From the IMG/VR virus record IMGVR_UViG_3300032240_000453, positions 1-32,532 of that record: 32,532 bases of DNA. The stretch is one strand, 5' to 3'. Under the pieces are notes generated by a model, which saw only the letters and a list, made by a program, of their open reading frames with translations, was not told the origin of the DNA and did no database searches. The stretch comes from a virus. Positions 1-8,015 of the stretch are shown here, piece after piece (within the stretch, counting starts at the first letter, position 1; each line of letters opens with the position of its first letter). The translations under genes and the position numbers were made by a program.

Positions 1-123
1 AAATGATGCTTCAAGAAAGCCAATCATTGAGGATTTAGGCGCAAGTGATATAACTAAAGAAGATTTCAGCAATGTTGATAAAATTATTCAACAAAACTTA
101 TATGCTGGTCATCAGATTACTGC
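1..123. repeat. Left copy of 123-bp terminal direct repeat (circular overlap)
   Basis: These bases are identical to 32410-32532. The repeat lies inside the portal gene, and joining the two ends at this overlap keeps that gene open in one frame. An exact overlap of this size inside a coding sequence is what a closed circular assembly gives. It is unlikely to be a true terminal repeat of the virion, because a repeat of that kind would not normally cut the portal gene. Confidence 0.95.
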
Positions 124-1219
124 ACCAGATTTATTTGGAATTTCCACTCCAGGTCAATTAGGTTCTCGCCAACAAATGCGTGATTCTTATGAGATTTTTA
201 AAAATACTTATGTCAATGATAAGCAGATATTTATTGAACAAATATTCAATGTACTTGCCAAATTACGAGGTGCTACATCTGAAATTAAAATAGCACCAGT
301 TGAACCAATCGGTATTGAATTTAGTGAGCAAACTATTGCGAATAATTTAACTAAAGATGAAATTCGTGAGAAACTTGGTTTACCAAAATTAGAAGCAAAG
401 ACAACTTCAACAAGTCAAGATGTAGTTGATGCAATTAATAGCTTATCTCCTATTGTAGCAACTAAGGTATTAAACTCGATGACTGCAAATGAGATTCGTG
501 GACTTGCAGGTTTAGTAAGCACACAAGAAGGCAATCAAATTATTCCCGATTCTGGAGTAGTTGGAATGTCATCACATCTTCAATTTTCAGAAGATGAAGT
601 GATTAGTTTATTTGCTCAATTTGGTGAATCTGCCGATGAATATGTTTCACTTCAAAAGCGACAAGTATTTGGAATGAATCCAAGCGATGAAGAGGAGGCG
701 ATGAATCTTGAGTTTGCAGTTAATGAACTAACTTCAATGGATGCTTCAATTTTAGATTTGATTCAAAAGGATAAACGAATTACTCCAGAGGTTATTGCAT
801 CAACTTTAAAAACTGATATTTCGGTAATTAATAGAAGATTAAATAGCTTGGAATCTAATGGATATATCAAATCTACTTATGTAAAAGGAACTACGAATAG
901 AGTTTTGCCTAAGCCTTTGAGCGAATTGAATGCACCAAAGGCAGAAACTAAATCGGTAATGATTAAGTATTCGTATGAATGGAAGCCATCTGTGCCATCA
1001 AATCAAAGAGATACAAGCGCACATCCATCAAGATACTTTTGTCATCGTATGATGCAATTAAATAGGGTTTATTCAAGAGCAGAGATTGAAACAATCAGCG
1101 CAAGATTAGGATATTCAGTATTTGATAGAAGAGGTGGATGGTGGACACAACCTAATGGAGATCATTCACCAAGTTGCCGCCATATTTGGATGTCTAATGT
1201 AATTATTAAAAAGGATTAA
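1..1219 (+). CDS. Portal protein, C-terminal part (continues from 31652-32532)
   Basis: This is the end of the gene that starts at 31652. Joining across the 123-bp overlap gives about 658 residues; window base 2 is codon 254. The portal is the dodecameric channel at one capsid vertex through which DNA enters and leaves, and it binds terminase and the connector. The portal-like body ends near residue 500. A winged-helix-like segment follows at about 498-551, with two helices and an ISVINRRLNSLESNGYI recognition pattern. The last 85 residues form a Cys/His-rich domain (C600, H601, H641, C645, H647; PSCRHIW near the end) that resembles the terminal domain of MuF/gp7-type minor head proteins. Both extensions are unusual for a portal. 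Portal identity is inferred from fold-like sequence and from its position next to capsid and connector genes. The tail domains are read from pattern only. Confidence 0.8.
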   Translation, partial: NDASRKPIIEDLGASDITKEDFSNVDKIIQQNLYAGHQITAPDLFGISTPGQLGSRQQMRDSYEIFKNTYVNDKQIFIEQIFNVLAKLRGATSEIKIAPVEPIGIEFSEQTIANNLTKDEIREKLGLPKLEAKTTSTSQDVVDAINSLSPIVATKVLNSMTANEIRGLAGLVSTQEGNQIIPDSGVVGMSSHLQFSEDEVISLFAQFGESADEYVSLQKRQVFGMNPSDEEEAMNLEFAVNELTSMDASILDLIQKDKRITPEVIASTLKTDISVINRRLNSLESNGYIKSTYVKGTTNRVLPKPLSELNAPKAETKSVMIKYSYEWKPSVPSNQRDTSAHPSRYFCHRMMQLNRVYSRAEIETISARLGYSVFDRRGGWWTQPNGDHSPSCRHIWMSNVIIKKD

Positions 1220-1222
1220 GAG

Positions 1223-1819
1223 ATGAAGAATACTTTATTTATTTCGGTTAATACAATCAAGGAGCGCACAGGACTTCACGCAAATATTGATGATAAGTTA
1301 ATAATGCCGGAGATTGCAACTGCTCAAGATATGTATATCTTACCTTTGCTTGGAACAAATCTTTACGAAAGACTTCAAGCTGGTATTGTTGCTAATGATT
1401 TAAACGCAGATGAGATTACTTTATTAGATGATTTCATAACTACTACTTTGGTTTATTTTGTATTATCTGAGTTACCGGTAGGTTTAAGCTTTCAGTTTTA
1501 TAATAAAGGATTAGTACGCAAGTCAAGTGATAATACGATTAATCCCGATATGCAAGAATTGATTGATGTGGCTAATCGTTATCGTTCAAGAGCGGAATTT
1601 TATCGCCAAAGAACGATTAAATACTTGCGTCAAAACGCTGCTCAAGGTAAATATCCACAATACCTAAACTTTGGTATTGGAGTAGATAAGATTCGACCAG
1701 ATAGAGATTCTTATTCAGCTTCAATGTGGCTCGGTGGCGATTATACTTACAATCCAGATAGACCTTTAAGTTTTGAAGAAAAATATCAAGGAGCATTTGG
1801 TATCTGTTTAACTTGTTAA
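1223..1819 (+). CDS. Head-tail connector (DUF6712-like)
   Basis: This 198-residue protein probably forms the ring that docks under the portal and receives the tail. The N-terminal pattern is typical of this Bacteroidetes phage family: a V-N-T-IKERTGLH segment, then DDKLI, then YILPLLGTNLYERL near residue 40. Two long helical stretches follow (about 60-90 and 105-140). It starts 3 bp after the portal stop and is followed by a tail-terminator-like gene, which is the usual portal-connector-terminator order. The family assignment rests on remembered sequence patterns. The ring role is inferred from position. Confidence 0.6.
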   Translation: MKNTLFISVNTIKERTGLHANIDDKLIMPEIATAQDMYILPLLGTNLYERLQAGIVANDLNADEITLLDDFITTTLVYFVLSELPVGLSFQFYNKGLVRKSSDNTINPDMQELIDVANRYRSRAEFYRQRTIKYLRQNAAQGKYPQYLNFGIGVDKIRPDRDSYSASMWLGGDYTYNPDRPLSFEEKYQGAFGICLTC

Positions 1820-1823
1820 TAAT

Positions 1824-1952
1824 ATGCCTAAAGCATACTCAATTAAAAACATTAATAAACTAAAAGTTTATTTAGCGCAACAAAATGGCAGTACAACAAC
1901 TAACATTAAACCAAACGGTCAAGTTAATTCGGGACATAGCACAAAGTCATAA
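1824..1952 (+). CDS. Possible 42-residue overlapping ORF
   Basis: An ATG lies 4 bp after the stop of the connector gene and opens a 42-codon frame that ends inside the next gene, overlapping it by 68 bp. The product is basic and rich in Asn, Lys and Thr, begins MPKAYSIKNINKLKVYLAQQ, and has no recognisable domain. It fills an otherwise non-coding 65-bp gap in a genome with very tight gene packing. It may be a real small protein, a leader that couples translation to the next gene, or chance. I cannot separate these from sequence alone. Confidence 0.3.
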   Translation: MPKAYSIKNINKLKVYLAQQNGSTTTNIKPNGQVNSGHSTKS

Positions 1953-2343
1953 CCAAATTAATACGGTTTATTTTGGGGATGTATGGGAGTTTCTTGCTCA
2001 AGCTGATAATGTTTATCCAGCAATGTTTTATTCATTAACTGGAAGTTCAATATCTACTCGAACTTTGAGTTTAGATTTTTCTTTGTTCTTTCTTGATAGA
2101 CAATTACAAGATGAATCAAATGAAACTGAGGTATTATCTGACCAATTATTAATTGCTCAAGATATTTATTCAATGCTTCGTCATCCAAATTTTAATTGGA
2201 AATTAGATGAAAGTGCTTCCATTGAATTTTTTACTGAAAATGAAAAGGATTATTTAGCTGGTGTACGATTGGATATAACAATGAATTACCCTATGCTTAC
2301 TGATAGATGTCAAGTTCCTACAAATTTTAATTATCCAAGTTAA
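1885..2343 (+). CDS. Tail terminator / neck-like protein
   Basis: This is a 152-residue protein of the kind found after the connector in Bacteroidetes siphoviruses. Features of the type are an N-terminal helix with QINTVYFGDVWEF, a central beta segment around residues 45-70 (YPAMFYSLTG, then SLDFSLFFLDRQ), then a DESNETEVLSD loop followed by a helix that starts LLIAQDIYSMLR. Tail terminators form a hexameric ring that stops tail-tube growth and joins the tail to the head. The start at 1885 begins the conserved-looking N-terminal helix. No Shine-Dalgarno is seen. Function is inferred from pattern and neighbours; a tail-completion protein is the main alternative. Confidence 0.5.
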   Translation: MAVQQLTLNQTVKLIRDIAQSHNQINTVYFGDVWEFLAQADNVYPAMFYSLTGSSISTRTLSLDFSLFFLDRQLQDESNETEVLSDQLLIAQDIYSMLRHPNFNWKLDESASIEFFTENEKDYLAGVRLDITMNYPMLTDRCQVPTNFNYPS

Positions 2344-2345
2344 TA

Positions 2346-4109
2346 ATGGCAAATAAAAAAATAACGCAACTTGCGAGTAAAACTGCGGTATTATCAACAG
2401 ATTTATTTCCGATAGGAGATGCTGCTACTGGTACGCTTTACAAGAAAACTATTGCAGAACTTCAAGCTGCTATTGGTGGTGCAGTTGTTTCAGTAAATGG
2501 AAAAGTTGGTGTAGTAGTATTAACAACAGATGATGTTATTGAAGCAGTTAGTCCTACAAACTTATACTTTACTAATACAAGAGCAAGAGGTGCAATAAGC
2601 TTAACAACCACAGGATCAAGTGGAGCATCAACTTATTCTTCTTCAACAGGAGTATTAAATGTTCCTACTTATACACTTGCTGGACTTGGCGGAATTACTG
2701 CAACATTTTTAAGTGGTGGTACAGGTATTTCGTATAATAGTGGCACAGGAGTTATTTCTTATTCTGGTACGATTTACACAGATTCAAGCGTAAGAGGATT
2801 ATTTTCCGCTGAAACAGGATTAAGTTATAATTCAGCAACTGGAGCATTTTCTTATTCCGGAACGATTTATACGGATGCTTCTATTAAAGCTTTATTTAGT
2901 GGAGGCACAGGAATTACTTATAATTCTACTACTGGTGCAATTAGCTATTCGGGAACGATTTATACGGATGCTTCTATTAAGGCTTTATTTAGTGGGACTT
3001 CTCCAATTACTTATAATTCGACAACAGGAGCAATAGGAATTACTGGTGCAAACTTAACAGAATCAACAAGTTCAGTTCTAACTATTACAGGAGGTACTGG
3101 TGCTTTGATATCAGCAGCATCTATTCAAGTTAAGCAAGCAAGCGGAAGTCAAAGCGGATTCTTATCTTCAACTGATTGGACAACTTTTAACGGAAAACAG
3201 AACGCTTTAACTAATCCAGTAACTGGAACTTCAACAAGCGGATATGTTGCTTTTTTTAATGGAAGTACAACAATTACTGGGGATTCTGGTCATTTTTGGG
3301 ATAATACTAATAAGCGTTTAGGAATTGGTACGACTTCGCCAAGTTATCCTTTACATATTTATTCTACAACTAATTTAAGATTAAATATTGAAGGAACAAC
3401 AAATTATGTAGCTACTCAATATAATAATACTGGAGGTGCATTTTATATGGGTATTGATGATTCAGCTGGTACTAATTTTACTGGATCTGGATATGCTAGA
3501 TTTTTATATTCTGGAGGTTCATATCCAATGATATTTACTACTAATGGTTCTGAAAGAGTTAGAATTACTTCTGATGGTTTATTAGGAATTGGAACATCAT
3601 CTCCAACAAGAAGTTTTCAAATAACAAGAACTTCAACTGCTTTTATAAATGCTGAAGGTAGTTCTGTTGCTATTGGTAGCAGTAATGCAGCAGTTGCTTT
3701 TTTTGCAAATAATAATAATTCTATAAATCTAACAACAGGTGGAAATATTCTTATGGGAACTTCTACCGACAACGGAGAACGCTTATATGTATCTGGTGCA
3801 ATTAGAGCAACAGGAACAATCACGGCAAATTCAGATATTACCTTAAAAAAGAATCTATTAAAGATTGAGAATGCGCTTCAAAAGGTAGGGCAGATTAACG
3901 GATATACATACGAATTCAAAGAAGATGATTCTAAGCGACATGCTGGGGTTATTGCTCAAGAGATTCAAGAGGTATTACCAGAAATCGTAAATAAAGGAAA
4001 CGATGGTATTCTTGGAGTTGAATATGGTAATATATCAGCTTTGTTAATTGAGGCAATTAAAGAGCAACAAACACAAATTAATGAGTTAAAAGCATTATTG
4101 AATAAATAA
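2346..4109 (+). CDS. Tail fibre with C-terminal peptidase S74 chaperone
   Basis: This 587-residue trimeric-type fibre protein probably makes receptor contact. The N-terminal 110 residues are a likely virion-anchoring region (KKITQLASKTA, then NLYFTNTRARGAISLTT). Residues 124-216 are three 31-residue repeats with the core YSGTIYTDASIKALFS, followed by a degenerate fourth unit. A long Gly/Thr/Ser-rich beta region follows. Residues 496-587 match the S74 intramolecular chaperone, starting SDITLKKN and containing HAGVIAQEIQEVLPE; S496 and K501 have the Ser-Lys spacing of characterised self-cleaving S74 domains. That domain trimerises the fibre and is then released. The gene starts 2 bp after the previous stop. 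The receptor is unknown. Confidence 0.85.
   Translation: MANKKITQLASKTAVLSTDLFPIGDAATGTLYKKTIAELQAAIGGAVVSVNGKVGVVVLTTDDVIEAVSPTNLYFTNTRARGAISLTTTGSSGASTYSSSTGVLNVPTYTLAGLGGITATFLSGGTGISYNSGTGVISYSGTIYTDSSVRGLFSAETGLSYNSATGAFSYSGTIYTDASIKALFSGGTGITYNSTTGAISYSGTIYTDASIKALFSGTSPITYNSTTGAIGITGANLTESTSSVLTITGGTGALISAASIQVKQASGSQSGFLSSTDWTTFNGKQNALTNPVTGTSTSGYVAFFNGSTTITGDSGHFWDNTNKRLGIGTTSPSYPLHIYSTTNLRLNIEGTTNYVATQYNNTGGAFYMGIDDSAGTNFTGSGYARFLYSGGSYPMIFTTNGSERVRITSDGLLGIGTSSPTRSFQITRTSTAFINAEGSSVAIGSSNAAVAFFANNNNSINLTTGGNILMGTSTDNGERLYVSGAIRATGTITANSDITLKKNLLKIENALQKVGQINGYTYEFKEDDSKRHAGVIAQEIQEVLPEIVNKGNDGILGVEYGNISALLIEAIKEQQTQINELKALLNK
2715..2993 (+). repeat. Three 93-bp in-frame repeats in the fibre gene
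   Basis: The units are 2715-2807, 2808-2900 and 2901-2993, each coding 31 residues. Units two and three share a nearly exact block ending TATACGGATGCTTCTATTAA, and a degraded fourth copy follows to about 3050. In-frame repeats of this kind lengthen or shorten fibre shafts by recombination. Confidence 0.85.
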
Positions 4110-6224
4110 ATGGCTTTACAAGCTTCGGGGCAAATGTCCTTTGCAGATGTTTACAATGAAATAACGGGGGAATCATTAACGAATCCCCCTATTTCTATTA
4201 CGGCTGCTGAACTTGGTCAATTACAAAATGCTCAAGGTCAAACAATTCCATTAAACCAATTCTCGGAGTTTAAACCAGACGGTACTTTACCAACGGTATT
4301 TCCAACAGAATGGTATAAGTATTGCCAAATATGCAATGTTTCAAAGCCATTCTTGACAATCAGTAAATCAGCGCCATCACAAGCATATAATAACCAAAAT
4401 TTTAACTTTACCATTACCATAACTAACAATGGTCAAGCTTCAACAAGTGGAACTATTTATATTACAGATAATTTACAAACTAATTTAGTTTACCAATCGG
4501 TAAGTGGAAGTAATTGGAGTGGTAGCGTAGCGAATAATGTTGTTGCTTTACAGTTTAATGGTACTTTAGGAATTGGACAATCTACTCAAGTAACGATTGT
4601 AGTTAAAACCGTATACAATTCGACATATAATAATTATGCTTCCGTAACTGGTGGTGGCGATTCAGTAGTTCGATACTCAAATACTACTACAACATCGGTA
4701 ATAACTCAAACTTGGACATCCACACAAACGGTTCGATTAGATAGAACTTATCAAAAGAATAATTGTGGAGGTTATGGTACTGGTACCTATGAACAAATAT
4801 ATTCGCCATATTATACTAATACTTATACAAGTTATATAAGTCAAGCAGATGCCGATTCTAATGCTTATCAAATGAGTTATTCTCAAGCTTCAACTTGGCT
4901 CGATTATAATGGGCAGAATCAAGCAAACGCTCAAGGTTCTTGTGTTTACCAATATCCAATTGTTCAGCTTACTTTATTTGAATCACCAAGCGTAATAAAT
5001 AAAGGATCAACAGGAACGGTAACGCTTCAAGTAACAAATCAAGTAGTTGCCACAAATGGAAACATTACTTTTCAAATTGCATTGCCAGCTGGAATCAGTT
5101 ATAACGGAGTAATATCAATACCTAATATTTATACAATTAGTGTAAATGGTCAGATTGTATCTTTTACTACAAGCCAATCTTTACCGAATGGATATTCTGC
5201 AACTTTAATATTTAGTATTTATACCAATACGGTTGGAAGTTATTCATTTAAAGCAACAGGAAGCGGAGGCAATATGCAAAACAATTACACAGAATCTAAT
5301 TATGTTTATTTTGATGTAACGGCAGAACCAACATATTCATTTGGAGTTTTATCTGAAAATTATAGCTTCAATTCAAAAGAGAAAAATCCTAATGCTTTAA
5401 TTGTTGCAGTACCAACAGATGATGCTTATTATTCTTCTTTCTTAAATATTACAAATGGTAATAGTGGAGCAGATGGATTATTGATTACCTGTATTATTCC
5501 ATCGTTTTATCCGGGCAATCAAGCACAAGTTTCATTGGATTCGAATTATTTTCAATCTACATGGAATGCGCTTCAAAATAGAATGGAAATTACTAATAAG
5601 GTAAATAATGTACCTGTTGGTCAATACTATTTTCGTATTAAATTACCGATGAATATTGACTATTTTAGAGCAAATAATAGTTCACAAAGTGGTTTAGTAA
5701 TTACTTCATCGAATACGATAATTTCATCATTACAAAATGCTACCTTTTATTTTTATAGAAATAGTTCATATCAATCTCAAGGGACTACTTCAATAACTTG
5801 GTCAAGTAATTATTTAGAATATTATACATTTAATTTTACCAATACTCCAAATACTACTACGAATATGCAACTGCGTTATCGCCATGTATATCTTGGAAGC
5901 CCTACAACTATAAACTTGGTTTCAATAGGAAATTCATTAGGTTCATTTGGTATTTGGTATTTGAATCCAACAAGAAATAATGGTTATGTATCTTTATCAT
6001 ATCCATTAATTTATGATATTGGAGGCGAACAATACTTTGGAATGTACACTTATTTGACTTTGCTATATAACAATACAAGCATTACATTTTCAAATAATAG
6101 AAACGATATTGATTCAACTGCAAATACTGGAATCAAGATAAATTCAAGATACAACGATCCTTTTTTGCGAGATATTAACTTGACAATTTCAGTAGATTCG
6201 GGAGGTAATTTTATAAATTCTTAG
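4110..6224 (+). CDS. Large surface protein with DUF11-like and DUF5977-like domains
   Basis: This 704-residue protein starts directly after the fibre stop. The first 75 residues (LQASGQMSFADVYNEITG, then ITAAELGQL) resemble an N-terminal module common in phage structural proteins. Residues 79-198 look like a DUF11 beta-sandwich repeat (FNFTITITNNGQAS, then GTLGIGQSTQVTIVVK). Residues 208-279 look like DUF5977 (NNCGGYGTGTYEQ, SYISQADADSNAY and a closing AQGSC), a module known from Bacteroidetes secreted surface proteins. A second DUF11-like unit spans about 286-405. The last 300 residues are Asn-, Ser- and Tyr-rich beta sequence with no family I recognise. It probably decorates the tail tip or capsid and binds host surface glycans or proteins. 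The domain calls come from pattern, and the location in the virion is inferred. Confidence 0.7.
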   Translation: MALQASGQMSFADVYNEITGESLTNPPISITAAELGQLQNAQGQTIPLNQFSEFKPDGTLPTVFPTEWYKYCQICNVSKPFLTISKSAPSQAYNNQNFNFTITITNNGQASTSGTIYITDNLQTNLVYQSVSGSNWSGSVANNVVALQFNGTLGIGQSTQVTIVVKTVYNSTYNNYASVTGGGDSVVRYSNTTTTSVITQTWTSTQTVRLDRTYQKNNCGGYGTGTYEQIYSPYYTNTYTSYISQADADSNAYQMSYSQASTWLDYNGQNQANAQGSCVYQYPIVQLTLFESPSVINKGSTGTVTLQVTNQVVATNGNITFQIALPAGISYNGVISIPNIYTISVNGQIVSFTTSQSLPNGYSATLIFSIYTNTVGSYSFKATGSGGNMQNNYTESNYVYFDVTAEPTYSFGVLSENYSFNSKEKNPNALIVAVPTDDAYYSSFLNITNGNSGADGLLITCIIPSFYPGNQAQVSLDSNYFQSTWNALQNRMEITNKVNNVPVGQYYFRIKLPMNIDYFRANNSSQSGLVITSSNTIISSLQNATFYFYRNSSYQSQGTTSITWSSNYLEYYTFNFTNTPNTTTNMQLRYRHVYLGSPTTINLVSIGNSLGSFGIWYLNPTRNNGYVSLSYPLIYDIGGEQYFGMYTYLTLLYNNTSITFSNNRNDIDSTANTGIKINSRYNDPFLRDINLTISVDSGGNFINS

Positions 6225-6230
6225 TGAATA

Positions 6231-6239
6231 GCTATTTAT
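6231..6239 (+). promoter_or_regulatory. Shared GCTATTTAT motif, copy 1
   Basis: This is the 9-mer GCTATTTAT in the 40-bp gap before the small genes and lysis block. The same 9-mer occurs in the gaps at 22035-22043 and 31255-31263. Here it sits 34 bp before the next start, against 13-14 bp at the other two. It could be a phage-specific late promoter or a processing site; the function is not shown. Confidence 0.35.
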
Positions 6240-6264
6240 TATTGTTAAACTTAAATACAACCAA

Positions 6265-6534
6265 ATGAAATTAGATTTTAACTTTAACTTTATCGGGTTA
6301 GATGAAGTAGCGTTCGAAGGTGGAAACGCTGGGAAAACATTAGCAAGTGCATTAGCTGGAGCATCAAAAGGAGATGCGCTAAAGTTCTGGGATTGGGCAA
6401 AGAAATTATTTAAAGGAGAGGTTTTAGATTTAGACAAGTCAGACCAAGAAACTTTAAAGACATTTGTCAAAGAATCAGATAGCTTTACGGTACTTGCAAA
6501 GGCTCAACTTTTAGAAACATTTATTCAAGACTAA
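6265..6534 (+). CDS. Hypothetical protein, 89 residues
   Basis: I do not recognise a domain. The protein is soluble and mostly helical by composition, with a GNAGKTLASALAGASKGD segment around residues 25-42 and an acidic stretch EVLDLDKSDQETLK around 52-65. It begins a compact run of genes that leads to lysozyme, and the next gene starts 1 bp after its stop. The gap before it carries the shared GCTATTTAT motif, so it may be the first gene of a transcript. Confidence 0.6.
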   Translation: MKLDFNFNFIGLDEVAFEGGNAGKTLASALAGASKGDALKFWDWAKKLFKGEVLDLDKSDQETLKTFVKESDSFTVLAKAQLLETFIQD

Positions 6535-6535
6535 A

Positions 6536-6808
6536 ATGATTGTATTCATTGAACCAGTAAAAGGAGTAAGAGAGATAGCGGATCGCATCGAGATTAAAAT
6601 TATTAATTATGTGCTTCAAGGCGCAGAACAAACGCTTTACTTTTGTTTACAATCTCAATTCAACAAAATGATTGAGGAAGGCAATCTAATTATTCCAGAA
6701 CCGGTAGTTGCTCAATGGGGAGTTGATGATTCAATCATTATTGATTGGGCATTAGACACATTAGGCTTAACTAAAAAAGAAGATGTTTTAACTGAAGGTT
6801 CTTTATAA
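6536..6808 (+). CDS. Hypothetical protein, 90 residues
   Basis: No family is recognised. The protein is acidic and soluble, and begins MIVFIEPVKGVREIADRIEI, which is a beta-rich N-terminus, followed by a helix near residues 30-50 and a segment PVVAQWGVDDSIIIDWAL near 56-73. It sits between two small genes with 1-bp gaps, so it is almost surely translated from the same transcript. Position between fibre and lysis genes suggests a minor virion or assembly role, but nothing in the sequence proves it. Confidence 0.6.
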   Translation: MIVFIEPVKGVREIADRIEIKIINYVLQGAEQTLYFCLQSQFNKMIEEGNLIIPEPVVAQWGVDDSIIIDWALDTLGLTKKEDVLTEGSL

Positions 6809-6809
6809 T

Positions 6810-7130
6810 ATGTTTAATTTTTCTGATATATTAGTGCCATCTCTTACAGCCTTTTTTGGAGCATTAGTTACATGGATTTTCGGTAGAAAGAAAGAGAACG
6901 TAGAAGTTCAAGGAACTGAAATAACTAACACACAAGAAGCAATCAAAATTTGGCGAGAGATGGCACAGGATATGTCGGACAAAGTAAAAGAGTTGAGCGA
7001 CAGAGTCGATGCGCTAACGCAAGAAGTACATTCATTACGCACAGAGAATAGCGATTTAAAGCACAAACTCGGATTAGATGAAAATCAACCAATCAAGCGC
7101 AAAAGGACTAAACCTAATCAAGACATTTGA
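6810..7130 (+). CDS. Holin-like small membrane protein with coiled coil
   Basis: This 106-residue protein has one hydrophobic helix at about residues 5-24 (ILVPSLTAFFGALVTWIF), then a basic FGRKK stop-transfer, then a long charged helix from about 48 to 95 with heptad-like spacing (MSDKVKELSDRVDALTQEV). The tail is strongly basic. Its 3' end overlaps the lysozyme gene by 53 bp. One-helix membrane proteins directly before an endolysin are usually holins or holin-like, forming the inner-membrane lesion that lets lysozyme out. A single transmembrane segment and a long coiled coil also fit a pinholin regulator or spanin-like protein, so the call is moderate. Confidence 0.5.
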   Translation: MFNFSDILVPSLTAFFGALVTWIFGRKKENVEVQGTEITNTQEAIKIWREMAQDMSDKVKELSDRVDALTQEVHSLRTENSDLKHKLGLDENQPIKRKRTKPNQDI

Positions 7131-7533
7131 GGGATTAAGTCTTAAACCATATCTTTGCCCAGCTGGCATTCCGACAATCGGATACGGTTCTACATTATAT
7201 TCTGATGGTACTAAAGTTAAAATAACTGACAAGCCAATTTCAGAATTTCAAGCATCTACTTTATTGATGAATACATTAAGGCATTATGAGCAATCAGTTA
7301 ATTCATTTTGCAGAGATGATATTTCACAAACTCAATTCGATGCTTTGGTTTCATTCGCTTATAATTGTGGAGTTGGCAATCTTAAAAGTTCAACACTATT
7401 AAAGAAAGTCAATGCTAATCCTAACGATCCTACAATTCGACAAGAATTTTTAAAATGGAATAAAGGCGGAGGCAAAGTATTAGCTGGATTAACAAAAAGA
7501 AGAACGGCAGAAGCTGATTTATATGAATCTTGA
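7078..7533 (+). CDS. Endolysin, GH24 phage lysozyme
   Basis: This 151-residue muramidase cleaves the MurNAc-GlcNAc bond in peptidoglycan at the end of infection. The catalytic Glu is E18 in KTFEGLSLKPYLCPAG. With C27 and T33 (CPAGIPTIGYG) it makes the E-x8-C-x5-T arrangement of the lambdoid/T4-type family, where the middle residue is Asp or Cys. FDALVSFAYNCGVGNL and KWNKGGGKVLAGLTKRR are further family blocks. No signal peptide is present, so export depends on a holin. The start overlaps the holin-like gene by 53 bp, and the spanin-like gene starts 11 bp before its end. Length is normal for the family. Confidence 0.93.
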   Translation: MKINQSSAKGLNLIKTFEGLSLKPYLCPAGIPTIGYGSTLYSDGTKVKITDKPISEFQASTLLMNTLRHYEQSVNSFCRDDISQTQFDALVSFAYNCGVGNLKSSTLLKKVNANPNDPTIRQEFLKWNKGGGKVLAGLTKRRTAEADLYES

Positions 7534-7759
7534 CCAATATTCAAACCTAATTAAGGCAGTAACAAGTTTACTGCTTTTGTTTTTTGTGGCATATTTTTAC
7601 AATTCTTGTAATAAAAAGCCAAAATCTTTAGTAATTACACAACAAATAACGACAAAGAATGAAATCATTAAAATCGATTCCTTTATTAATCGGATTCCTT
7701 TTACTTATTCAGATAGCCAAAGGACAAATTTCATACAAAATTATCGGACATTCCGGTAA
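7523..7759 (+). CDS. Spanin-like protein 1, possible outer-membrane lipoprotein
   Basis: This 78-residue protein has a hydrophobic N-terminal segment at about 9-26 followed by N-S-C29-N-K-K, which could be a lipobox in the loose form used by Bacteroidetes. The rest is a short, polar, periplasm-type segment. It overlaps lysozyme by 11 bp, and its last 101 bp overlap the next gene in another frame. Spanin pairs join inner and outer membranes after lysozyme has acted, and overlapping spanin genes next to endolysin are common. It could instead be an inner-membrane spanin with an uncleaved anchor. Confidence 0.45.
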   Translation: MNLDQYSNLIKAVTSLLLLFFVAYFYNSCNKKPKSLVITQQITTKNEIIKIDSFINRIPFTYSDSQRTNFIQNYRTFR

Positions 7760-8015
7760 GCAAGTTTGTATTCCAGTAACTTTAATGGATACAATGATTC
7801 GTGATTTGAAAGAGCGAAAGTTATTATTGAGAAAAGATAGCCTTAATACGGCTTATATTTCGATTCTAAGCAACGATAACGCTAATAGACAAACAAAGAT
7901 ATACGAAACAGAAAAATCGTTCATTATAAGCGAAAGTAAACGCAAAAGAAATGGATGGCAAAGAAATTTCTTTATATTGTCTACTACAATTTTAATTATA
8001 CTATGTACGAAATAA
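7659..8015 (+). CDS. Spanin-like protein 2 with signal peptide and C-terminal membrane helix
   Basis: This 118-residue protein starts inside the previous gene. The first 22 residues form a clear signal-like sequence (SLKSIPLLIGFLLLIQIAKG). A charged, helical middle follows (about 45-85, with LKERKLLLRKDSLN). The last 16 or so residues are hydrophobic (NFFILSTTILIILCTK). Export with a membrane anchor at the C-terminus fits a protein that spans the periplasm. Nesting with the upstream small gene and closeness to lysozyme support a spanin role by analogy with Rz/Rz1. No sequence family is recognised. Confidence 0.45.
   Translation: MKSLKSIPLLIGFLLLIQIAKGQISYKIIGHSGKQVCIPVTLMDTMIRDLKERKLLLRKDSLNTAYISILSNDNANRQTKIYETEKSFIISESKRKRNGWQRNFFILSTTILIILCTK

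Noticed and set aside
1-123. True direct terminal repeat of a linear virion genome
   Set aside because: The repeat sits in the middle of the portal gene and joins it in frame; an assembly overlap explains it without further assumptions. Read depth would be needed to be fully sure.
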